The notes under the pieces are model-generated. The model did not search any database. It had not been told where the DNA came from and was given only the letters and a program-made list of their open reading frames with translations. Made by a program: the position numbers and the translations under genes. A DNA stretch of 13,966 nucleotides from Zymomonas sp. GTDB taxonomy: Bacteria > Pseudomonadota > Alphaproteobacteria > Sphingomonadales > Sphingomonadaceae. The stretch covers positions 1 through 13,966 of the forward strand of contig JAIYAJ010000439.1 in NCBI GenBank assembly GCA_027489105.1. The letters are read 5' to 3'. Shown piece by piece: positions 6,574 through 12,835 of this stretch (positions are counted from its first letter, which is position 1; each line of letters begins with the position of its first letter).

Positions 6574-9003
6574 TCAGGCGCTCCGTCGATTCCAGTGCCG
6601 ACGCAGCTGCGCCGCCAGCCCTACCCGATCATAGCGCCAAAGACTGTCGGGCGAGGCGCCGCGATCATCGGCCATCGGCCGCAGCTTGAGCACGGGCGCA
6701 TCGCCGGTAACCGGTGCCGGCGCGCCATCGGGCAGGATGATCAGATCGGCCTTGCCATGCGCGGCGTCGCGGTCGAACACGACAGTGTAGCCGGCCCCCT
6801 CGACGAGCGGCGCCAACACCTGCCGCGTCCATGGATCATCCTCGGACAGCAGGCAGACCGGCCGCTCTTCGGGCATCGGCTCCGCACCCAGACCCTGCGA
6901 GAAGAGCCAGAAGGCATCGATGAACTCGACCGGTTGGTCTTCGATCAGCATGACCCCGGCAACCGGCCCCGGAACAGCGCTGGGCTGAAGGTCGATCGCC
7001 ACCGGCACGATGTCGATCACCGTGTCGATTGCATAAGCCAGTTCCTCGGCACCGTCGCGCATCCGCAGAACGCGGAATTTCGCTTCGACGATCGGTGCGC
7101 CACAGGACAGCGTGGGAATCAGCCGCCCGTCCATGTTGAGCCGCATCCGTCCCGCGCTGTTGCTGACCGATGAGGTGAAGCAGTCCTCGATCCGCTCGAC
7201 CAAAGCCAGCGGAATGCCACGCTGCACTCCGTCGAGGTCGCGGAAGAGCAGCACCGGCACCATACCGCTGTCCTGCGCGTCCTCTTCGGGCTCCTCGGTC
7301 GCAAGTTCGGTGACGGCGGCGCCGTCCTGAAGCACGCCGGCCCGTTCCGCAATGCCGGCGACGTCGAGCAGCAGCATCGGCCGGCTATTGTCTGGCAGGG
7401 TCGTACCACCATAGACCCCGCACGCCATGACGACGGGCGCGGCCGGCTTGACCACAAGCTCCTCATGGTCGTGGACCGCCTCGACCGCCAACGCATAGCG
7501 CGCGCCGCCGGACAGTTTGAGCACGACCAGATTGGCGGGCTCCCCGCGCGGCGACAGGCCGAGTACCGTGCCGAGCGAGACGACGGGCAGGCGCTGGCCG
7601 CGAATATGGACGATGTCCGCCCCGCCGAGCTTGCCCATGCGGACGGCCTGGCCGCCGATGCGGACGATCTCGTCGATCGCGGACCGGGGTATGGCGAAAT
7701 GCTGCCCGCCGCTGCTGATGGTCAGCGCCGGAATGATGGTCAGCGTCAACGGCACGCGCAACGTTAACCGGACGCCAAGACCCGGCCGGCTGTCGACCTC
7801 GACCAGCCCGCCGATCTTCTCGACATTGGCCCGGACCACATCCATCCCGACACCACGCCCGGAAATGGCCGTGACCGCATGAGCGGTCGTCAGGCCCGGC
7901 TCGAAGATCAGGTCGAGCTTGCGCTCCCAGCTCAGCGCCGCAGCCTTCTCGGCCGGCAACAGGCCAAGGCTCACGGCTTTCTCGGCCAGCCGATCGCCGT
8001 CGATGCCGCGGCCGTCGTCGATCACCTCGATCAATATCTGGTTGCCCGACTGGCGGGCGCTGACGTGCAGCCGCCCGGCCAAGGGCTTGCCCGCCGAGAC
8101 GCGCAGCTCCGAGGGCTCGATCCCATGGTCGATCGCGTTGCGGACGATATGGGTCAGCGGATCGCGGATCACCTCGATCATCTCGCGGTCGAGTTCGACA
8201 TCGCCGCCATCGATCTCCAGCTGGACCTGCTTGCCGAGCTCCGCCGACACATCGCGCACCATGCGCGGCAGCGCAGAAAACAGCGTCTCCACCCGCGCCA
8301 TGCGGGTACGCGTGATCGCGTCGCGCATCTCCGCGATGCAGAGCGACAGCCGCTCGAAAGCGACTTCGGTGGCGGATTCAGCGTGGCTATCGCGCAGCCG
8401 ACGGGCGAGCTCGTTGCGCGCAAGCACCATGTCGGAAACGCCCGCCATCATCCGGTCGAGCAGATCGACCGGCAGGCGGATGGTGCGCGCCACGCTGCGC
8501 AATTGGGGTGGCGCAGAACCGCGATAGGGGCGATCCGGCTCCAGCGCCGGAGAGGGAGTCGGCGCGACCGCATCGACAATTTCGATCTGCTCGACCGGTT
8601 CGATCTCGATCTCGTCCTTGCCAAAAGCGTCACCGGTCACCGGGTTGAGCGCCGCGATCAGCGCCTCGTCGTCTGCGTTTGAAATCTCGACGCCGCTTTC
8701 GAGCGCGTCGGTGAGTTCGACGATCCGGTCGATGACGGCCAGCACTGCGCTGACCAGTGCCGGATCCGGTCGGCGCCGTTCCGCGCGGCAGTCGGCCAGA
8801 ACGTCTTCCGCCGCATGGCTAAGCCGTTCGAGCCGAGGGAGATTCAGAAAGCCGCAGCTGCCCTTGACGGTGTGAACGAAGCGGAAAATCTCATCGAGCC
8901 GCGCACGGTCGTCCGGCGCCTTTTCCCAGGCGACGATCTCGCCCGACAATGCCTGCAGCGTATCGCGGGTTTCCGCGACGAATTCGCCGAGCAGATCGTC
9001 CAT
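6574..9003 (-). CDS. cheA: Chemotaxis histidine kinase CheA with two CheW-like domains and a receiver-like C-terminus
   Basis: CheA autophosphorylates in response to receptors and passes phosphate to CheY and CheB. Numbered from the ATG at 9003 (809 residues), the HPt domain (1 to about 105) has phospho-accepting His44 in RFVHTVKGSCGF. A linker of about 65 residues with an acidic DEIEIEPVEQ stretch replaces the usual P2 domain. The dimerisation domain starts near 172. The ATPase has the N box (HIVRNAIDHGIE, 285-296), G1 (DDGRGI, 329-334), an F-box-like IFEPGLTT (366-373) and G2 (SGRGVGMD, 381-388). The CheW-like P5 domain is at about 418-558. A second CheW-like region lies at about 580-705, and a receiver-like tail at about 714-805. 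The tail keeps the acidic SEDD pair but reads LIILPDGAP where the phospho-acceptor Asp is expected. An upstream ATG at 9039 would add 12 residues; 9003 is preferred because GGGAAGGG precedes it and the protein then opens MDDLLGEF, as in relatives. Confidence 0.95.
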   Translation of the reverse strand: MDDLLGEFVAETRDTLQALSGEIVAWEKAPDDRARLDEIFRFVHTVKGSCGFLNLPRLERLSHAAEDVLADCRAERRRPDPALVSAVLAVIDRIVELTDALESGVEISNADDEALIAALNPVTGDAFGKDEIEIEPVEQIEIVDAVAPTPSPALEPDRPYRGSAPPQLRSVARTIRLPVDLLDRMMAGVSDMVLARNELARRLRDSHAESATEVAFERLSLCIAEMRDAITRTRMARVETLFSALPRMVRDVSAELGKQVQLEIDGGDVELDREMIEVIRDPLTHIVRNAIDHGIEPSELRVSAGKPLAGRLHVSARQSGNQILIEVIDDGRGIDGDRLAEKAVSLGLLPAEKAAALSWERKLDLIFEPGLTTAHAVTAISGRGVGMDVVRANVEKIGGLVEVDSRPGLGVRLTLRVPLTLTIIPALTISSGGQHFAIPRSAIDEIVRIGGQAVRMGKLGGADIVHIRGQRLPVVSLGTVLGLSPRGEPANLVVLKLSGGARYALAVEAVHDHEELVVKPAAPVVMACGVYGGTTLPDNSRPMLLLDVAGIAERAGVLQDGAAVTELATEEPEEDAQDSGMVPVLLFRDLDGVQRGIPLALVERIEDCFTSSVSNSAGRMRLNMDGRLIPTLSCGAPIVEAKFRVLRMRDGAEELAYAIDTVIDIVPVAIDLQPSAVPGPVAGVMLIEDQPVEFIDAFWLFSQGLGAEPMPEERPVCLLSEDDPWTRQVLAPLVEGAGYTVVFDRDAAHGKADLIILPDGAPAPVTGDAPVLKLRPMADDRGASPDSLWRYDRVGLAAQLRRHWNRRSA

Positions 9004-9051
9004 GCCACCCTTCCCGAACAGATAATCGTTCGGGGTCATGCAGTAATAGGG

Positions 9052-9066
9052 TTAAGGCGAGGTTTA
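9052..9066. promoter_or_regulatory. CtrA-box-like motif upstream of cheA
   Basis: The plus strand reads TTAA, seven bases, then TTTA, which is one mismatch from the TTAA-N7-TTAA consensus described for the alphaproteobacterial regulator CtrA. It lies in the 77-base gap between the unknown helical gene and the preferred cheA start, about 50 bases upstream of the cheA ATG. The A/T content stands out against GC-rich surroundings. chpT, whose product in Caulobacter phosphorylates CtrA, is about 650 bases away. No experimental evidence is available, and a chance match is possible. Confidence 0.35.
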
Positions 9067-9080
9067 CGGTATCTGATCGT

Positions 9081-9542
9081 TCAACGGACGATGAAGGCAG
9101 CACTCCCGGGCGCGCTCCGCATCATTTCAAGCCGGCACAGTTCTTCGTGGAGGTAGCGCAGGATCGAGTGAAGCTCGCGGCGAATGTCCTCCGGCACATG
9201 TTCGGCCTCGGCGAGGAGCCGGATGCTCTCGATAAGGCGGCGCTCCTCGCGCGCCAGATGCCGGATGACCAGTTGCTCATTATCGAGCATGCGGCTGGCC
9301 AGCTGGAGCGAGATACGGCGCATCACGCCGCGCACGCTGCCACGGTCGCAGGCCCGGCCTCCGAGTCGAGCGACGATCTCGTCGAGACGCTGGATGATCG
9401 TGCGGCGCATGTCGACGTCGCGACCGAATTCGGCATAGCTGGCAAAGGAATGGGACTGGCACGCGGCCAGGTCGAGTTCGCGGACCGTATCGTCAAGCGC
9501 GATACGCAATCGATTGAGTGATTTCAGCAGTCCATTCGCCAC
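9081..9542 (-). CDS. Unknown all-helical protein at the head of the chemotaxis operon
   Basis: I do not recognise this gene. The product (153 residues from the GTG at 9542) is predicted to be almost entirely helical, charged and soluble, with no signal peptide or membrane segment. It opens ANGLLKSLNRLRIALDDTVRELD and contains a long Arg/Glu-rich region (RLDEIVARLGG, then NEQLVIRHLAREERRLIESI and HVPEDIRRELHSILRYLHEEL). This resembles a helical bundle or coiled coil, and an HPt-like or adaptor fold is possible, but no HPt signature is visible. The GTG has GGGGA five bases upstream. ATG starts at 9560 (159 residues) and 9608 (175 residues) are in frame, but the extra codons of the longest form lack the local codon bias. 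It lies 77 bases upstream of cheA on the same strand. A role in chemotaxis is inferred from position only. Confidence 0.7.
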   Translation of the reverse strand: MANGLLKSLNRLRIALDDTVRELDLAACQSHSFASYAEFGRDVDMRRTIIQRLDEIVARLGGRACDRGSVRGVMRRISLQLASRMLDNEQLVIRHLAREERRLIESIRLLAEAEHVPEDIRRELHSILRYLHEELCRLEMMRSAPGSAAFIVR

Positions 9543-9633
9543 ACTTTTTTCCCCGCGCATTCCATGGGAGTTCCCGGCGCTCCCCTTCGGAGCGTCATGG
9601 CCTGACAAGGACCACGGGATCTCTCGATCATGC

Positions 9634-9649
9634 TGCGCCTATTGGCGCA
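9634..9649. repeat. Short perfect inverted repeat between chpT and the helical-protein gene
   Basis: TGCGCC and GGCGCA flank a four-base TATT loop, a perfect 6-bp hairpin in the 175-base gap between the chpT stop and the preferred start of the helical gene. It could weakly terminate the JAMM-chpT transcript or be an operator, but no U-tract follows it on the minus strand. The remainder of the gap, from 9543 to 9717, shows no other gene or motif that I can support. Confidence 0.3.
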
Positions 9650-9717
9650 TTTCGGAGGCCCAACAATATGGGGGATTTACCTTAGGGAGAGCCGCAGATG
9701 CGTTGGAACGGCCGCGA

Positions 9718-10344
9718 TCAGGCGGGCAGGCGCGCCCCGATCATCAGCAGTCCTTCCGATGGCGTGGACAACTGAACCTCGCCGCCGGCCTCGGCGACGA
9801 GGATATGGACGAGCCAGGCGGCGGCGGCGCGCGCAGACAAAAGATCGGGGTCAGCCTCACCGAGGACCGCATTGCGCAATTCCGCGTCGAGCACCACGCG
9901 CGGCCCTTCGGCGCGGATCACGACCTCGCCATGTTCCGCCGCGATGTCAAGTTGCCCACCCCGAACCAGCGCATCGCCGGCGAGCAGCGCCAGATTGAGA
10001 AGGATCTTGGTCGAATCCTTTGGCAGGCTCGGCGCTTCGACCATCCAGCCAAGCTTGACCTTGCCATTGCCGTGAAGGCCCTCGATCGCGGTGCGCGCTT
10101 CCCGGGTGTCGATCGCTTCACCGAAACCTCCGGCGGCACCAAAGGCAAGACGGTAGAATTTCAGGCGATTGGCGGTGGCTGCCGCGCTCTCGGCGAGCAG
10201 TTCCATACAGCGTTCGCGCATCTCGGGATCGGTCTCGTCCGCCAGCAGTTCGAGACCATTGTTAAGCGCGCCGACCGGCGACAGCAGATCGTGGCACAAC
10301 CGCGAGCAGAGCAGGCTGGCGAAATCGGCCGACCGGTTGACCAT
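9718..10344 (-). CDS. chpT: Histidine phosphotransferase ChpT
   Basis: In Caulobacter, ChpT relays phosphate from the hybrid kinase CckA to CtrA and CpdR, controlling the cell cycle and, in many alphaproteobacteria, motility. From the ATG at 10344 the protein has 208 residues, the normal ChpT size. A helical DHp-like domain (about 7-85) carries phospho-accepting His18 in LCSRLCHDLLSPVGALNNG, followed by the RLKFYRLAFGAAGG block seen in ChpT proteins. The C-terminal half (about 90-208) resembles a kinase ATPase fold but lacks N, G1 and G2 boxes, as expected for ChpT. The start at 10344 has GAGGAA about 7 bases upstream. An in-frame ATG at 10422 overlaps the JAMM gene stop as ATGA and would give 234 residues; it lacks a clear ribosome site. 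It is probably co-transcribed with the JAMM gene. Confidence 0.88.
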   Translation of the reverse strand: MVNRSADFASLLCSRLCHDLLSPVGALNNGLELLADETDPEMRERCMELLAESAAATANRLKFYRLAFGAAGGFGEAIDTREARTAIEGLHGNGKVKLGWMVEAPSLPKDSTKILLNLALLAGDALVRGGQLDIAAEHGEVVIRAEGPRVVLDAELRNAVLGEADPDLLSARAAAAWLVHILVAEAGGEVQLSTPSEGLLMIGARLPA

Positions 10345-10418
10345 AGAAGCGTTCCTCGAGAAAGGCTGACAGGCCGCGTCTTCTGCCTTGCGCGCGCGGG
10401 CAAGGCAATCGCGGAAGT

Positions 10419-10808
10419 TCATTCCACGACGAGTTCGACCGGCACAAAGTCTCCGTTCGACGCGGCCCGCCACGCAGTCACTTCGCGGCCCGCGACGATG
10501 ATCCAGAGACGTCCCGGTTCAGCCGCCGCGCGATCGCGGTCTGACGGCGCAGCTATCCCGTTGGGGTGGGAGTGATAATGGCCGAGCAGGCATGGCCCGC
10601 CGGTTCGCGCGGCGCGATGCGCAGCGATCAGCGCGGCGGGATCGACCTCGAAACCGATATGCGGGTCGACGGCGACGTTGCCGCAATGATCGACCCGCTC
10701 GACGGTCTCGCCCTGGCCCAGCAACAACCCGCACACCTCGAGGGCGGGGCTCGCCGCCGCCCGGCTGACGATCGCGTCCAGCAACACTCTTGATATCCGC
10801 ACCGGCAT
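10419..10808 (-). CDS. JAMM/MPN-domain zinc metalloprotease (Mov34/PAD-1 family)
   Basis: A 129-residue single-domain JAMM protein. The zinc site is complete: Glu24 (LEVCGLLLG), then His79-Ser-His81 in GHYHSHP, seven residues, Ser89, and Asp92 (PSDRD), matching the E...HSHPx7SxxD signature. Bacterial relatives cleave isopeptide or C-terminal bonds, for example from ThiS/MoaD-like small proteins (Mec+), or act in deubiquitinase-like roles. No ThiS, ThiF or cysteine-synthesis partner lies nearby, so the substrate is unknown. It ends about 74 bases upstream of chpT on the same strand and starts only 17 bases from the divergent rluD-like gene. An in-frame ATG at 10925 would read through the antisense of that gene and is unlikely. 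Confidence 0.87.
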   Translation of the reverse strand: MPVRISRVLLDAIVSRAAASPALEVCGLLLGQGETVERVDHCGNVAVDPHIGFEVDPAALIAAHRAARTGGPCLLGHYHSHPNGIAAPSDRDRAAAEPGRLWIIVAGREVTAWRAASNGDFVPVELVVE

Positions 10809-10825
10809 CGCCACATGCCTAGCCG

Positions 10826-11782
10826 ATGACTGGGGGGAAATCGACGCTGACGGCCATGGTGCCCGACGATGCGGCCGGCTGGCGGCTCGATCGCGCGCTG
10901 GCGGCCGCCCTCCCCACCCATTCACGCGAACGCCTCAAGGCGCTGATATCCTCGGGCCAGGTTTCGACGCCCGACGGATCGCTCGTCCGCGATCCGGCGG
11001 CCAAGGTAGCCCCGGGCGCGACATTCGAGGTGCGCGTGCCGGATCCCACTCCCGCGCACAACGAAGCGCAGGACATTCCGCTGACCGTGGTGTTCGAGGA
11101 CGAACATCTGATCGTGATCGACAAACCCGCAGGGCTGGTGGTCCATCCGGCAGCAGGCAATCTCGACGGGACGCTGGTCAATGCGCTGCTCCACCACTGC
11201 CGGGGCAGCCTGTCCGGGATCGGCGGGGTCGAGCGCCCCGGCATCGTTCACCGGATCGACAAAGACACGTCGGGGCTGATGATAGCGGCCAAGACCGATC
11301 CGGCGCATGTCGGCCTCGCCGCGCAGTTCGCCCGGCACAGCATCGACCGGCGTTACAAGGCGATCGTCGCAGGGCGGCCCCGGCCCGCAGAGGGTACGGT
11401 CGACGCCCCCCTCGCCCGCTCGGCCGCCAATCGCAAGAAGATCGCCATCGTCGGCGAAGGCCACGGCAAGCGCGCGGTCACCCATTTCTCGACGATCGAA
11501 CCGCTGCGCGCAGCCGCCTTGGTCGAATGCAGGCTGGAAACGGGGCGCACCCACCAGGTCCGGGTCCACATGGCTTCGCTCGGTCATCCGCTGCTCGGCG
11601 ACCCCGTTTATGGCCGCAGTCGGCCGGAACATCGCGAGTTGCTCAACCGTTTGCAATTCAAGCGACAGGCGCTGCACGCGGCCCGGCTGGGCTTCGTTCA
11701 CCCGATCACAAGCGCGGCTTTATCGTTCGATAGTGAAATTCCGGCCGACATGCAGCTTTTGTTCAGCGATTTGCGTTTATAG
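10826..11782 (+). CDS. rluD: RluD-family 23S rRNA pseudouridine synthase
   Basis: Converts specific uridines in RNA to pseudouridine; E. coli RluD modifies positions 1911, 1915 and 1917 of 23S rRNA helix 69. The 318 residues contain an N-terminal S4 RNA-binding domain (about 17-70, GWRLDRALAAALP and SRERLKALISSGQV). The catalytic domain has the RluA-family signature PGIVHRIDKDTSGLM with catalytic Asp145. Other family blocks are VIDKPAGLVVHP (97-108), GRTHQVRVHMASLGHP and GDPVYG, then QALHAARLGFVHP. The ATG at 10826 has no clear Shine-Dalgarno sequence; a second in-frame ATG at 10856 would remove 10 poorly conserved residues. It is divergent from the JAMM gene with 17 bases between start codons, and rpoH follows 99 bases downstream. 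RluA/RluC paralogs share much of this, so the exact target is less certain than the family. Confidence 0.92.
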   Translation: MTGGKSTLTAMVPDDAAGWRLDRALAAALPTHSRERLKALISSGQVSTPDGSLVRDPAAKVAPGATFEVRVPDPTPAHNEAQDIPLTVVFEDEHLIVIDKPAGLVVHPAAGNLDGTLVNALLHHCRGSLSGIGGVERPGIVHRIDKDTSGLMIAAKTDPAHVGLAAQFARHSIDRRYKAIVAGRPRPAEGTVDAPLARSAANRKKIAIVGEGHGKRAVTHFSTIEPLRAAALVECRLETGRTHQVRVHMASLGHPLLGDPVYGRSRPEHRELLNRLQFKRQALHAARLGFVHPITSAALSFDSEIPADMQLLFSDLRL

Positions 11783-11805
11783 ATGCTATGGATGTTACAG
11801 AACGG

Positions 11806-11824
11806 TACGGAGTGATTCTCCGTA
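11806..11824. repeat. Perfect 7-5-7 inverted repeat upstream of rpoH
   Basis: TACGGAG, a five-base loop (TGATT), then CTCCGTA form a perfect 7-bp hairpin or dyad symmetry 58 bases before the rpoH start codon and 23 bases after the rluD stop. No T-run follows, so it is a poor intrinsic terminator. It fits better as a regulator-binding dyad or a stem in the rpoH leader. The symmetry is seen directly; the role is inference. Confidence 0.45.
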
Positions 11825-11881
11825 TCGACACCAAGGTCAAACGGGCCGCATCTCCGGGCCCGCGAAGGGAGTAAGTCGATC
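11824..11881 (+). promoter_or_regulatory. Structured rpoH leader around the ribosome-binding site
   Basis: The strong ribosome site AAGGGAG (11865-11871) sits 10 bases before the rpoH ATG. In the mRNA, ATCGAC (11824-11829) can pair with GTCGAU (11875-11880), enclosing the ribosome site. Inside this, CGGGCC (11842-11847) pairs perfectly with GGCCCG (11857-11862) around a nine-base loop. CUCC (11852-11855) in that loop is complementary to the GGAG of the ribosome site. This arrangement could limit translation at low temperature. It is a prediction from hand pairing; no energy calculation was made. Confidence 0.35.
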
Positions 11882-12787
11882 ATGGCAAGCGGTAAGAACG
11901 TGCCCGCCACGATTCCCGCACTGGGCGGTGAGCAGAGCCTCAATCGCTATCTGGCCGAGATCAGGAAATTTCCCCTGCTCACGGCAGAGGAAGAATATAT
12001 GCTCGCCAAACGCTTTCACGAGCATGGCGACCCTGAAGCCGCGACCCGGCTGGTGACGTCGCACCTGCGGCTCGTCGCCAAGATCGCGATGGGCTATCGC
12101 GGCTACGGCCTGCCGGCGAGCGAACTCATCTCCGAAGGCAATATCGGCCTGATGCAGGGCGTCAAGAAGTTCGAGCCCGATCGGGGCTTCCGCCTTGCCA
12201 CCTATGCGATGTGGTGGATCAAAGCCTCGATCCAGGAGTATATCCTGCGCTCGTGGAGCCTGGTGAAGATGGGCACCACTGCCGCGCAGAAGAAGTTGTT
12301 CTTCAACCTGCGGCGGATGAAGTCGAAGCTCGACGCGTTCGAGGATGGCGATCTCAAGCCCGAGGATCTCGCCAAGATCGCAACCGATCTGGGGGTCTCC
12401 GAGGAGGAGGTCACCCAGATGAACCGTCGCATGTCGATGGGCGGCGATGCCTCGCTCAACGTCTCGATGCGCGAGGACGGCGAAGGCGAATGGCAGGACA
12501 TGCTGGTCGACCAGGGGCAATTGCAGGACGAGCGCCTGGCCGAAGTCGAGGAGAAGGCCGTGCGGCATAATATGCTGCAGGAAGCCATGGCGGCACTCAA
12601 CGACCGCGAGAAGCATATCCTGGTGGAGCGCCGGCTGGTCGACGAGCCCAAGACGCTCGAGGAGCTCAGCCAGGTCTATGGCGTCAGCCGTGAGCGCGTG
12701 CGTCAGATCGAGGTGCGTGCTTTCGACAAGCTGCAGAAAGCGATGATGCGGATCGCCGGTGAAAAGCGCCTGCTGCCGGCGAGTTGA
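11882..12787 (+). CDS. rpoH: Heat-shock RNA polymerase sigma factor RpoH (sigma-32)
   Basis: RpoH directs RNA polymerase to heat-shock and protein quality-control genes. The 301 residues show sigma-70 family regions in order: region 1.2 (about 17-48), region 2 (about 52-130) with HLRLVAKIAMGYRGYG, the core-binding ELISEGNIGLMQGVKKF block and FRLATYAMWWIKASIQEYIL. The RpoH-specific box QKKLFFNLR is at 136-144. Region 3 follows, then region 4 (about 238-290) with the helix-turn-helix TLEELSQVYGVSRERVRQIE. The intact RpoH box separates it from RpoD. AAGGGAG precedes the ATG by 10 bases. Many alphaproteobacteria carry more than one rpoH; which copy this is cannot be read. It lies 99 bases after rluD and converges on the next gene. 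Confidence 0.97.
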   Translation: MASGKNVPATIPALGGEQSLNRYLAEIRKFPLLTAEEEYMLAKRFHEHGDPEAATRLVTSHLRLVAKIAMGYRGYGLPASELISEGNIGLMQGVKKFEPDRGFRLATYAMWWIKASIQEYILRSWSLVKMGTTAAQKKLFFNLRRMKSKLDAFEDGDLKPEDLAKIATDLGVSEEEVTQMNRRMSMGGDASLNVSMREDGEGEWQDMLVDQGQLQDERLAEVEEKAVRHNMLQEAMAALNDREKHILVERRLVDEPKTLEELSQVYGVSRERVRQIEVRAFDKLQKAMMRIAGEKRLLPAS

Positions 12788-12791
12788 TTTC

Positions 12792-12811
12792 GGCGGGGCT
12801 CGCCCCCCGCC
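12792..12811. terminator. GC-rich hairpin between convergent rpoH and the outer-membrane protein gene
   Basis: GGCGGGG and CCCCGCC form a perfect 7-bp stem around a six-base loop, starting 5 bases after the rpoH stop in the 48-base convergent gap. Position suggests a shared terminator for both genes. Neither strand has a proper U-tract after the stem, so it would be a weak or factor-assisted terminator. Confidence 0.4.
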
Positions 12812-12835
12812 CCGCCCCATCTAAGTTCGGGCCGT

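Noticed and set aside
6574..6885. CheA tail considered as a separate, frameshifted response-regulator gene
   Set aside because: The frame is continuous with the rest of cheA, no start with a ribosome site precedes it, and cheW follows directly after its stop.
7879..8682. Open frame of 267 codons opposite cheA
   Set aside because: Mirror frame of cheA; composition dominated by Arg, Gln, His and Asp with no motif.
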